The translations under genes were made by a program, and so were the position numbers. Shown here piece after piece: positions 1 to 5,603 of a stretch of 8,470 nt of DNA (position 1 is the stretch's first letter; the number at the start of each line of letters is the position of its first letter). The notes under the pieces are model-generated. The model had not been told where the DNA came from. It did not search any database and saw only the letters and a program-made list of their open reading frames with translations. This DNA is from an uncultured Alistipes sp. (lineage in GTDB: Bacteria > Bacteroidota > Bacteroidia > Bacteroidales > Rikenellaceae). Where the stretch lies: assembly GCA_900546005.1 (NCBI GenBank), contig URBJ01000092.1:1-8470 (forward strand), written 5' to 3'.

Positions 1-651
1 GCCTGCGATGTATGACAGGTTGGCTTTGGTTCCGACAGGAACCCCGTCCATGAGAAATGCGGTCCCTAAAGAGGATATGTCGTAATTGGAACTGATTCCG
101 CTCGAGTTGCTGGTGTTGACTCCCATACCGGCTTCGCGCAGGTGGATCAGGTTGGCGGCTCCCATCGAAGGGGTAGAGGAGCGTTCGCCCGGCAGCAAGG
201 ATACCAGATCCGAAAAACTCGACGGTTGCAGGTGTTCCATGGCTTGTCGGTCAATCTTTGAGGAGCTGGTCATACCACGGGATTCGGAAGCCGTTACGAC
301 GACCTCTTTCAACCGAAGGGTGTCGGTATTCAGAAGAGCTGTCCACTCCATATCGTGATGGATTATCAGTTCTTTTATATAGGATTCGCTTCCTATATAC
401 GATATTTGCAGCGTATAGCGTCCCGTTTTGATGCCTTTCAGGATGCACACACCCTCTTCGTTGCAGAGACCCGATTGGAATCTCTTGTCCTGTTTGAGCA
501 GAACGGATGCGAAGGGAATGGGTCGGCGGTCGGTTCTGTCCTGAACGATTACCGTTAAGGAGATTCCCGTTTCGTCGCGATGTTGGGCATGTAGCGGCGA
601 TATCAGGAGCATCCAACAACAAGAGAGTATTACGATCTGCCTTAATTCCAT
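1..651 (-). CDS. TonB-dependent outer-membrane receptor, N-terminal part (cut by window edge)
   Basis: This frame is open from an ATG at 651 to the left edge and gives 217 residues with no stop. Residues 1-22 look like a Sec signal peptide: a hydrophobic core (IVILSCCWMLLIS), then PLHA before Q23. Residues about 31-105 resemble the carboxypeptidase-like regulatory domain common in Bacteroidota receptors, with P-F-A-S-V-L-L and a G-R-Y-T-L-Q-I-S-Y-I-G ending. LKEVVVTAS at 114-122 is the usual junction into the plug domain. The plug continues with DLVSLLPG (148-155) and FLMDGVPV (199-206). The beta-barrel is outside the window. By family such proteins import siderophores, cofactors or glycans through the outer membrane using TonB energy. 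The substrate cannot be told from this part, and no SusD partner is visible. The ATG was chosen because it begins the signal peptide and lies 21 bases after a promoter-like box. Confidence 0.93.
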   Translation of the reverse strand, partial: MELRQIVILSCCWMLLISPLHAQHRDETGISLTVIVQDRTDRRPIPFASVLLKQDKRFQSGLCNEEGVCILKGIKTGRYTLQISYIGSESYIKELIIHHDMEWTALLNTDTLRLKEVVVTASESRGMTSSSKIDRQAMEHLQPSSFSDLVSLLPGERSSTPSMGAANLIHLREAGMGVNTSNSSGISSNYDISSLGTAFLMDGVPVGTKANLSYIAG

Positions 652-1108
652 TTTGTTCCTTTGTTTCCGGCCCAAAATTACGGGGCAGACCTCGGGCAGG
701 AAATCCCTAAATATGCTGAATTATTGGACCGTACATCCCCATTGTTGAGGATCGAAGACGGGAGGGAGAATGACAGTGACGTGTTGCGAAGAGGATTTAG
801 TTAGGTTCTCACGTGCGGTATAGATACATAGGGGTAAACAACAGCGTAACTTTTGCTTTCTCTTTGCTAGATTGTTTGTTTTCAGGACTTCCAAGTGAGT
901 GGGATTTTGCAGCGAACAGATTCTGAATACAGAACCGGGTTGATGATACAACTGTATTTGTTACGGTCAGGACAGTTGTTGCTGTATGTCTTGGGAGAAT
1001 GTAGCAGAGAGAACCTCTTGGTCGGGAGGTAAAGTTTTTCAGTAGCCCGTAATAAGGTCTTTCGCAGCCGAGGAAAAAGGGAGAAAAGAGATCAGTAACT
1101 CGACATAT
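652..1108. other. Intergenic stretch with no recognised gene
   Basis: Apart from the receptor promoter at its left end I see no supported gene here. The only notable open frame (minus, 951-721, 76 codons) has no signal peptide, domain or recognisable motif and I do not call it. No conserved core of a cobalamin or TPP riboswitch was found on the minus strand, although both are common before TonB receptors. A short plus-strand hairpin (ACCTC at 1013-1017, GAGGT at 1026-1030) followed by a short T run is too weak to call. The stretch could be gene remnants or an unrecognised RNA. Confidence 0.5.
673..703 (-). promoter_or_regulatory. Candidate promoter of the TonB-dependent receptor
   Basis: TAATTTTG at 680-673 (minus) matches the Bacteroidota -7 consensus TAnnTTTG. 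A weak -33 match, TTTC, lies at 703-700, 19 bases upstream. The -7 box ends 21 bases before the ATG, so the leader would be only about 14 bases. No Shine-Dalgarno sequence is seen. Confidence 0.5.
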
Positions 1109-1145
1109 AAAAAGCTCCGCCGAACATCTGTTCAGCGGAGCTTTT
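1109..1145 (-). terminator. Rho-independent terminator of the tRNA-Leu genes
   Basis: The inverted repeat pairs AGCTCCGC with GCGGAGCT, continues through an inner GAAC/GTTC helix, and is capped by a four-base loop (1126-1129). Read on the minus strand, the single non-Watson-Crick position becomes a U-G wobble, giving one continuous stem followed by a U run. It starts three bases after the 3' end of tRNA-Leu(CAG). A run of T also follows on the plus strand, so it could stop transcription both ways. Confidence 0.88.
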
Positions 1146-1148
1146 GGG

Positions 1149-1231
1149 TGCCCAGGAAAGGACTCGAACCTTCACGTCATTGCTAACACTAGTACCTGAA
1201 ACTAGCGCGTCTACCATTTCGCCACCTGGGC
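1149..1231 (-). tRNA. tRNA-Leu (anticodon CAG)
   Basis: A class II tRNA with an acceptor stem GCCCAGG paired to CCTGGGC, discriminator A at 1149 and D-arm core AAATGGTAGAC. The anticodon stem CTAGT/ACTAG encloses the loop TTCAGGT, so the anticodon is CAG and reads CUG leucine codons. It has a long variable arm, as expected for tRNA-Leu, and a T loop TTCGAGT closed by an AAGG/CCTT stem. The 3' CCA is not encoded (CCC follows), so it must be added by the CCA enzyme. It lies 37 bases after tRNA-Leu(GAG) on the same strand and is probably cotranscribed with it. Confidence 0.95.
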
Positions 1232-1268
1232 CTAACTTTTTATTCTTGTGTCTGAGACACTTGTCGTG

Positions 1269-1353
1269 TGCCCAGAACAAGACTCGAACTTGCACGTCGT
1301 AAACCGACACTACCCCCTCAAAGTAGCGTGTCTACCAATTTCACCATCTGGGC
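1269..1353 (-). tRNA. tRNA-Leu (anticodon GAG)
   Basis: A class II tRNA with acceptor stem GCCCAGA/TCTGGGC and discriminator A at 1269. The anticodon stem CTACT/GGTAG (one G-U pair) encloses TTGAGGG, so the anticodon is GAG and reads CUC and CUU. The long variable arm forms a GTCG/CGAC stem. The T stem GCAAG/CTTGT carries the loop TTCGAGT. CCA is not encoded. It is the promoter-proximal member of the pair. Its acceptor and D-arm sequence is very similar to that of the CAG tRNA, consistent with an old tandem duplication. Confidence 0.95.
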
Positions 1354-1457
1354 GAGCAATATATATTTACAACGGAAAAGGGATCATTTTAAAATTCAAA
1401 GGAAAGCAACAGATAAGAGGTTTTACACTCTCTTGGTCTGCGCATTTTCCTTCTACT

Positions 1458-1492
1458 AACCTAAAACTACTAACCTAAAATGAACCTAAAAC
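1458..1492 (-). repeat. Three copies of TTTTAGGTT at the start of the tRNA leader
   Basis: On the plus strand AACCTAAAA occurs at 1458-1466, 1472-1480 and 1483-1491. Read on the minus strand these are three TTTTAGGTT units starting almost at the predicted transcription start (about 1493). The spacing between starts is 14 and 11 bases. Their function is unknown; they may simply reflect slippage or a local duplication. Confidence 0.6.
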
Positions 1493-1499
1493 TTCGTCG

Positions 1500-1532
1500 C
1501 AAAGATAAAGCTATTTTTTTGAATAATCCAAA
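1500..1532 (-). promoter_or_regulatory. Promoter for the tRNA-Leu pair (proximal)
   Basis: TATCTTTG at 1507-1500 (minus) fits the -7 consensus TAnnTTTG. A TTTG at 1532-1529 fits the -33 element with 21 bases between them. Transcription would start near 1493 and run about 140 bases before tRNA-Leu(GAG). No other minus-strand gene lies between, so the tRNAs are the likely target. Confidence 0.65.
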
Positions 1533-1564
1533 AGGGGTGAAAAAAAATTTTACGACTTTTGGAT
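1526..1564. repeat. 9-bp inverted repeat overlapping the tRNA promoter -33 element
   Basis: ATCCAAAAG at 1526-1534 is repeated in inverted orientation as CTTTTGGAT at 1556-1564, a perfect 9-bp match with a 21-base spacer. The arms start 30 bp apart, close to three helical turns. The left arm contains the -33 TTTG of the proximal tRNA promoter. It could be a regulator's operator or an RNA hairpin in the transcript from the distal promoter. Confidence 0.5.
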
Positions 1565-1611
1565 CTGCTATAAGAACGACTCTCAATCCTCTTCCCGGAA
1601 AGAAAGTGGTG

Positions 1612-1641
1612 CAAAGGTAACCAAATTTGAGCGAATGCAAA
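1612..1641 (-). promoter_or_regulatory. Second candidate minus-strand promoter (distal)
   Basis: TACCTTTG at 1619-1612 (minus) matches TAnnTTTG, and TTTG at 1641-1638 lies 18 bases upstream as a -33 element. A transcript starting near 1605 would read through the proximal promoter towards the tRNA-Leu genes. It may be a tandem promoter of the same operon or serve a small RNA. Confidence 0.45.
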
Positions 1642-1691
1642 ATATTCGGATGAAAAAAATGCGGATTTTTTTATTTCCCGGTTATTAATCG

Positions 1692-1699
1692 TATCTTTG
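1692..1699 (+). promoter_or_regulatory. Promoter of rplY
   Basis: TATCTTTG matches the Bacteroidota -7 consensus TAnnTTTG. The region about 20 bases upstream is a T run (1666-1672) rather than a clean TTG, so the -33 match is poor. The start would be near 1706, leaving a leader of about 87 bases before the rplY ATG at 1793. The leader contains the inverted pair AACGGG (1724-1729) and CCCGTT (1744-1749). Confidence 0.6.
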
Positions 1700-1792
1700 C
1701 GACCGTTAAAGGCGCGATGGGGTAACGGGTGTCTATCTCTTTTCCCGTTTTGGAGTAGCGCTATAAGTGTAATTTTTATAAGTAATAAGTTT

Positions 1793-2377
1793 ATGGAAAC
1801 AGTCAAAATCGCCGGTGTAAAACGCGACGCTTTCGGCAAAAAAGAGAGTAAGGCCGTTCGTAAAGAGGGAATGGTTCCTTGTGTAATTTATGGAAACGGC
1901 GAAAAAACGATCCACTTCGCTGTGGATGCACGTGCGCTTAAACCTTTGATCTACACTCCTCAGTCTTATCTGGTAGAGTTCGATATCGATGGCAAGAAAG
2001 AGGTTGGTGTTATGCGTGAGGTGCAGTTCCACCCGGTTAAGGATACCGTGTTGCATGTCGATTTCTTCCACGTTGTTCCGGGCAAACCGATCGCAATTGA
2101 TGTTCCGGTTCGCCTGTCGGGAAATTCGGAAGGTGTAAAACAGGGTGGTAAACTGATCTTGAGCAAACGTAAAGTACGTATCAGCGCAACGATGGAGAAC
2201 CTGCCTGACGAAATCGTAGTTGATGTAACGTCACTCGGTTTGGGCAAGAGCATCTTTGTCGGTGACCTGAAATATGACAATATTACGATTCTTACGCCTG
2301 CAACGACGGCAATTTGTGCGGTTAAGATGACGCGTGCGGCTCGTGGTGCGGCAGCAGCAGCAGATTCCGGTAAGTAG
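1793..2377 (+). CDS. rplY: 50S ribosomal protein L25, CTC (long) form
   Basis: The 194-residue product is a 5S rRNA-binding protein of the large subunit. Residues about 1-90 are the L25 domain, with the start METVKIAGVKRDAFGKKESK and the motif G-M-V-P-C-V-I-Y-G. Residues about 95-185 are the C-terminal TL5/CTC-type domain, including H-V-D-F-F-H-V and the P-D-E-I-V-V-D-V-T-S-L turn. A low-complexity alanine-rich tail (ARGAAAAA) ends it. The long form is usual outside the enterobacteria. The frame extends upstream to 1697, but the candidate promoter at 1692-1699 rules that start out. The ATG at 1793 fits both the family N-terminus and the A/T-rich leader. pth and an S4 protein follow on the same strand, with a terminator-like hairpin directly after this gene. 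Confidence 0.95.
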   Translation: METVKIAGVKRDAFGKKESKAVRKEGMVPCVIYGNGEKTIHFAVDARALKPLIYTPQSYLVEFDIDGKKEVGVMREVQFHPVKDTVLHVDFFHVVPGKPIAIDVPVRLSGNSEGVKQGGKLILSKRKVRISATMENLPDEIVVDVTSLGLGKSIFVGDLKYDNITILTPATTAICAVKMTRAARGAAAAADSGK

Positions 2378-2424
2378 TAGTCGGAAAGTATTGACGGACC
2401 GGGTTCTGGGTCCTGAAAATGGAT

Positions 2425-2471
2425 ATATCTTGTCGGAGTATCCCGGAAACGGTCCCGACAAGATATTTTTT
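2425..2471 (+). terminator. Terminator or attenuator between rplY and pth
   Basis: ATATCTTGTCGG at 2425-2436 pairs perfectly with CCGACAAGATAT at 2455-2466, and six T residues (2466-2471) follow. The 18-base loop contains a small CCG-GAAA-CGG hairpin. It lies between the rplY stop and the pth start, only 25 bases before the pth GTG. No TAnnTTTG box is seen between it and pth, so pth probably depends on read-through or on an unrecognised promoter. Confidence 0.85.
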
Positions 2472-2495
2472 ATTTAATGATAAAACGAGTAGATC

Positions 2496-3059
2496 GTGAA
2501 GTATTTGATTGTCGGACTCGGAAATATCGGAGCGGAGTATGCCGAGACGCGTCACAACATCGGGTTCAAGGTGGTCGACGCTGTGGCCAAGGAGGCGGGT
2601 GTGACCTTTGCTTCCGGCCGCTATGGAGCGGTTGCTGAGGTGAAATATAAAGGGAGGACCTTCCTGCTGCTCAAACCCTCGACGTATATGAATCTGAGTG
2701 GAAAGGCGGTGTCCTATTGGTTGAAGACAGAGAAGATACCCCTTGAGAATCTCTTTGTTGTAGTGGATGATATTGCGTTGCCGTTCGGAACGATCCGCAT
2801 CCGGGCAAAGGGCAGCGACGGTGGACACAACGGATTGAAAAATATAGCCGAGTTGCTCCAGAGTCAACAGTACGCGCGTCTGCGGTTTGGAATTGGAGGG
2901 GATTTTCCCCGAGGGTTTCAGGTCGACTATGTGCTCGGTACGTGGACCGATGAGGAGCAGAAGGCTCTGCCCGAACGGATTGAGGTCGCCCGGCAGGTGG
3001 TTCTCTCTTTCGGGACCGCGGGTTTGGAGCGGACGATGAACACCTTTAACAATAAGTGA
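2496..3059 (+). CDS. pth: Peptidyl-tRNA hydrolase (bacterial Pth family)
   Basis: The enzyme cleaves the ester bond of peptidyl-tRNAs released early from ribosomes and recycles the tRNA. The 187-residue length is typical. The expected residues are all present: N10 in GLGNIG, catalytic H20 in TRHNIGF, N66 in STYMNLSG, D91 in [11 protein letters not shown] and N112 in GGHNGLKNI. These correspond to Asn10, His20, Asn68, Asp93 and Asn114 of the E. coli enzyme. Isoleucine replaces the more usual proline in GLGNPG. The start is GTG at 2496, chosen because the protein must begin [10 protein letters not shown]. An ATG at 2477 is in another frame. The S4 gene starts six bases after the stop, so the two are very likely cotranscribed. 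Confidence 0.97.
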   Translation: MKYLIVGLGNIGAEYAETRHNIGFKVVDAVAKEAGVTFASGRYGAVAEVKYKGRTFLLLKPSTYMNLSGKAVSYWLKTEKIPLENLFVVVDDIALPFGTIRIRAKGSDGGHNGLKNIAELLQSQQYARLRFGIGGDFPRGFQVDYVLGTWTDEEQKALPERIEVARQVVLSFGTAGLERTMNTFNNK

Positions 3060-3065
3060 TCGGAT

Positions 3066-3503
3066 ATGGGGAATACGGGGAACGATTCGACAGTGAGGCT
3101 CGACAAATGGTTGTGGGCCGTGCGTATATTCAAGACCCGTTCGGATGCGGCGGATGCCTGCCGGACGAACAAGGTATTGGTGAACGGTTCGTATGTAAAG
3201 CCTTCGCGGGAGGTGCGTGTGGGGGATACGGTTACGGTCAAAAAGATGCCGGTAGTTTATACCTATCGTGTCGTGGCGTTGGTTTCGTCTCGGCAGCCGG
3301 CAAAGGAGGTGCCCAATTATGCAGAGAATCTGACTCCGCAGGAGGAGTTGGACAAGCTGTTCGTTCCGAAATTGACAATTTTCGTACAACGGGACAGAGG
3401 AACAGGACGGCCGACCAAACGGGAGCGTCGAGAAATAGATTCGTTGATGGATGAGATCTACTATGATGAGGCCGAAGATCGCGAAGATTCCGATGAGGAT
3501 TGA
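3066..3503 (+). CDS. S4-domain RNA-binding protein, Hsp15/RqcP type
   Basis: The 145-residue product has an N-terminal S4 domain (about 10-60) that begins RLDKWLWAVRIFKTRSDA and includes N-K-V-L-V-N-G and R-V-G-D. The C-terminal motif R-G-T-G-R-P-T-K-R-E-R-R-E-I-D (111-125) is the characteristic signature of Hsp15-like proteins. A strongly acidic tail (134-145) follows. By family, Hsp15 and its relative RqcP bind 50S subunits that still carry peptidyl-tRNA and take part in rescue or quality control of stalled chains. I infer the same role here and cannot separate the Hsp15 from the RqcP assignment. Sitting six bases after pth fits, since both deal with stranded peptidyl-tRNA. No Shine-Dalgarno is visible in the gap. 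Confidence 0.88.
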   Translation: MGNTGNDSTVRLDKWLWAVRIFKTRSDAADACRTNKVLVNGSYVKPSREVRVGDTVTVKKMPVVYTYRVVALVSSRQPAKEVPNYAENLTPQEELDKLFVPKLTIFVQRDRGTGRPTKRERREIDSLMDEIYYDEAEDREDSDED

Positions 3504-3700
3504 TCCCTCGCGAGTAGATCATCGAGAAACAGGGGAGTTTACGTTTGCTGCCTGTACAGTTTTGAGTTTGAGCGAGTAAAACGGAAGCAGGGTTAGGTAA
3601 AGAATGGAGGAGGGTAACGAATATCTCCGTTTCCCCGATCCTGTGGATGATGTCGGTGTCGCAGAATTGCTGCGGTTTTTAGGACGCAGGAGAGATAAAC

Positions 3701-3739
3701 GAGAAAGAGAGGAATCGCGTAAATTTCCTCTCTTTTCTC
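3701..3739. terminator. Terminator hairpin between convergent operons
   Basis: GAGAAAGAGAGGAA at 3701-3714 pairs with TTCCTCTCTTTTCTC at 3725-3739, a 14-bp stem with one bulged T and a loop of about 10 bases. A T-rich stretch follows on the plus strand. It lies between the plus-strand rplY-pth-S4 cluster and the convergent tat operon, so it probably serves both. Upstream, a smaller hairpin (CGCAG at 3660-3664, CTGCG at 3670-3674, then GTTTTT) could be an additional weak plus-strand terminator. Confidence 0.65.
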
Positions 3740-3745
3740 TTTATA

Positions 3746-4144
3746 CTATTTTTGATCCGAAGGACCCGTTTGATTCTCTTTTTGCTCGAGGAGCTGCATG
3801 GCCCGTTGTTCGTCCGAAGTCCACATCCTGAGGCCGGAGTAGTAGGTCATCTTTTTGAGGCCCACGTTGAATTCCAATTCGAACAGATCCGCGCCTGTTC
3901 TGCGATAGCGAAATTTTCTACCTTCGAAAACATGGGTTCCCGAGGGAAGCATCTTAATATCCAGCGGACGGAGGTTGTTGGGAAGCCGTTTGTGCTCCTT
4001 CTGATATTGTTCGATTTTTACGATCAGACGGAATCCCTTGTCGACCATCTCTTGTTTCATGCGAGCATATTTTATGCACGCCAAGAGACATCCGCAGGCG
4101 ATTACGAGCGGGATCAAAATCAATAAAAAACGACGCTTCTTCAT
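3746..4144 (-). CDS. Small membrane-anchored protein of unknown function, third gene of the tat operon
   Basis: I do not recognise this 132-residue protein. It has a basic start (MKKRR), one hydrophobic segment at about 6-24, and a soluble remainder presumably outside the inner membrane. Cysteines at 17, 19 and 23 lie within the segment. VIAC (14-17) and LLAC (20-23) resemble lipoboxes, but the hydrophobic run crosses them, so lipoprotein processing is uncertain. The pattern after the anchor, I-V-K-I-E-Q-Y-Q-K-E-H-K-R-L-P-N-N-L-R-P-L, recalls the major pseudopilin pattern in which an N-terminal helix leads into Y-x-x-x-x-x-x-x-P-x-x-L. The prepilin peptidase site and helix are not typical. 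It starts 27 bases after the tatC stop on the same strand, so it is probably cotranscribed. It might be an envelope protein unrelated to Tat. Confidence 0.75.
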   Translation of the reverse strand: MKKRRFLLILIPLVIACGCLLACIKYARMKQEMVDKGFRLIVKIEQYQKEHKRLPNNLRPLDIKMLPSGTHVFEGRKFRYRRTGADLFELEFNVGLKKMTYYSGLRMWTSDEQRAMQLLEQKENQTGPSDQK

Positions 4145-4171
4145 GACTTCTGTATTTTGAACGTGTCTCTT

Positions 4172-5041
4172 TTATTCTTCAATCAGATTCTCCGTCTCGT
4201 TTTCCTCTTCGGCATATTGTGCTTCCTCTTTGGCTTTCTGCTTCTCGACCCGGGATGCGATGAAGATACTCAACTCGTAGAGGGCATAAAGCGGGAGAAC
4301 CACAAGGACCAGACTGAACAGGTCGGGTGGGGTAATAACGGCAGAGATGACGGTCAGAATAATGATGGCATGCCGTCGATATTTTTTGAGAAAAGCTGCG
4401 GAGACGATGCCCATCCGTGTGAGGAAGTAGATCAGCAGCGGAAGTTGAAATATGGCGGCACATCCGACCGATACGGTGAGTACGTTGGTCAGATAGGATC
4501 GTACGTCGATCATGTTCGTAATGTCGGGGCTGGCTTCGTAGGTTGACAGGAAGTTGATCGATAGCGGGACGATCAGAAAATAGCCGAAAAGCAGTCCTCC
4601 GAAGAAGCAGAGCGAGACATAAAAAACGAACATGCGGCTTTTGGCTCGTTCAAATGAGGTCAGGGCCGGTGCGATAAAGCGCCAGATTTCCCACAGTAAA
4701 TAGGGAACGGCCAAGACGACACCGGTGACTAAAGAGACTTGCATGTGCAAATTGAATTGACCGCCGAGAGCCGTATTGACCATGTTCAGTTTGATGTGGT
4801 TGATGCAGAGCGATTCGTTGCCCAACAATCGGTGAGAGATGTCGCAGAGCCATTTGTTGGTGATGAAATCCGGAGACTGGGGTCCCATCAGAACGGTGTC
4901 GATAATGAACGATTTGCAGAGAAAAGCAACGATCATAATGACGAACAGCGACAGCACCCCACGCACCAAGTGGGGCCGCAGGGCTTCCAAATGCTCAAAA
5001 AAAGTCATCTCGTTATCGGATGACTCTTTGTGTTTGCTCAT
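4172..5041 (-). CDS. tatC: Twin-arginine translocase subunit TatC
   Basis: TatC is the inner-membrane receptor that recognises twin-arginine signal peptides and recruits TatA to export folded proteins. The 289-residue product has the cytoplasmic N-terminal motif F-F-E-H-L-E-A-L-R (14-22) and six hydrophobic segments. The first periplasmic loop (about 52-95) is long. The conserved W-R-F-I-A-P-A-L-T-S-F-E-R block is at 120-132, and A-V-I-T-P-P-D-L-F-S at 234-243 contains the conserved proline-aspartate before the last helices. The C-terminal tail (265-289) is highly charged and mainly acidic. It lies 100 bases after tatA. No TatB is present, which is usual in this phylum, where a TatA-type protein is thought to cover both roles. 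Confidence 0.97.
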   Translation of the reverse strand: MSKHKESSDNEMTFFEHLEALRPHLVRGVLSLFVIMIVAFLCKSFIIDTVLMGPQSPDFITNKWLCDISHRLLGNESLCINHIKLNMVNTALGGQFNLHMQVSLVTGVVLAVPYLLWEIWRFIAPALTSFERAKSRMFVFYVSLCFFGGLLFGYFLIVPLSINFLSTYEASPDITNMIDVRSYLTNVLTVSVGCAAIFQLPLLIYFLTRMGIVSAAFLKKYRRHAIIILTVISAVITPPDLFSLVLVVLPLYALYELSIFIASRVEKQKAKEEAQYAEEENETENLIEE

Positions 5042-5085
5042 AGTTCAAAGACATTAACGCACAACCCCCGCCGCAATCTTTCGGT

Positions 5086-5114
5086 TGCGTCTCATGCATC
5101 GAGGCAAAGACGCA
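5086..5114 (-). other. Hairpin in the tatA-tatC spacer
   Basis: TGCGTCT at 5086-5092 and AGACGCA at 5108-5114 form a perfect 7-bp inverted repeat with a 15-base loop inside the 100-base gap between tatA and tatC. No U run follows on the minus strand, so it is not a standard terminator. It could protect the tatA message or lower tatC expression relative to tatA. This is inference. Confidence 0.4.
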
Positions 5115-5141
5115 TGGGGGCCTGTTCGGAAGGGCAGGATA

Positions 5142-5390
5142 TTATTTGGTTGTTTCGTTTGTCGGCTTGTTTTCCGCAGTAGGAGTAGGGGTCGAAGATG
5201 CGGTTGTCTCGTTTTTCGTCTCGGCCGAGTAGTCCTTGTTGACGGCATCTTTGAACTCTTTCATACCACGTCCGAATCCGCGCATGAGTTCCGGGATCTT
5301 TTTTCCTCCGAAAAGCAACAGAATCAAGATGACAATAACAGCAATCTGCCACGGGCCGATTACACCCATTATCATTAAAGGAGCATTCAT
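5142..5390 (-). CDS. tatA: Twin-arginine translocase subunit TatA/TatE family
   Basis: TatA polymerises in the inner membrane to make the transport pathway for folded Tat substrates brought by TatC. The 82-residue product has the family layout: a G-x-W-Q-I entry (12-16), one transmembrane helix (about 15-27) ending in L-L-L-F-G-G-K-K, and the hinge F27-G28. The amphipathic helix I-P-E-L-M-R-G-F-G-R-G-M-K-E-F-K (32-47) follows, and then a hydrophilic tail rich in Thr, Asn and Pro (about 54-82). The ATG at 5390 adds several residues before the usual start. ATGs at codons 6 and 8 would give MIMGVIG or MGVIG, closer to typical TatA, so the exact start is open. It is the first gene of the tat operon. 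Confidence 0.93.
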   Translation of the reverse strand: MNAPLMIMGVIGPWQIAVIVILILLLFGGKKIPELMRGFGRGMKEFKDAVNKDYSAETKNETTASSTPTPTAENKPTNETTK

Positions 5391-5491
5391 AGTTGTTAAG
5401 GTTTAAGTTAATATCTTACACAGGTGGAGGTATGCACCGCAAAGGAGGTGTCGACTCGTTTTGTGGTTGCTGAACATCCACTCCACATGTG

Positions 5492-5499
5492 CAAATATA
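5492..5499 (-). promoter_or_regulatory. Candidate promoter of the tat operon
   Basis: TATATTTG (5499-5492, minus) matches TAnnTTTG. No good -33 element is seen 19-21 bases upstream. The start would be near 5485, giving a leader of about 95 bases to the tatA ATG. The 8-bp palindrome CACATGTG (5484-5491) directly follows the box and covers the expected start site. Confidence 0.5.
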
Positions 5500-5603
5500 A
5501 CATAAAAAACGGATTTTTGTTGTATGAAACGTTTTTTTCTATGAACATCGAAGTTTTAGACATAGAAATTAAACTTGCGGCAAAATATGAAATGGCAAGA
5601 AGC

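Noticed and set aside
721..951. Minus-strand open frame of 76 codons
   Set aside because: No recognisable motif, signal peptide, or start context, and its composition is not protein-like. Treated as non-coding.
652..1108. Cobalamin or TPP riboswitch upstream of the TonB-dependent receptor
   Set aside because: Looked for because such receptors are often riboswitch-controlled, but none of the conserved core sequences was found on the minus strand.
1092..1310. Minus-strand open frame of 72 codons with an internal repeated phrase (V-R-V-L-x-W-A)
   Set aside because: It runs through both tRNA-Leu genes and the terminator. The repeated phrase is just the shared T-arm and acceptor sequence of the two tRNAs.
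1697..1792. Upstream extension of the rplY frame
   Set aside because: It would begin inside the TAnnTTTG promoter box, and the L25 family N-terminus begins at the ATG at 1793.
2322..3389. Long (355-codon) minus-strand open frame opposite pth and the S4 gene
   Set aside because: The opposite strand encodes two clearly conserved proteins with intact catalytic or signature motifs. The antisense product has no recognisable feature.
3604..3831. Plus-strand open frame of 75 codons after the S4 gene
   Set aside because: It crosses the 3701-3739 terminator and its end is antisense to the conserved-looking minus-strand small protein.
5504..5538. AAAAAACG ... CGTTTTTTT inverted repeat as a plus-strand terminator
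   Set aside because: The stem is almost entirely A-T, the loop is 18 bases, and no plus-strand gene ends nearby. It overlaps the region just upstream of the tat promoter.
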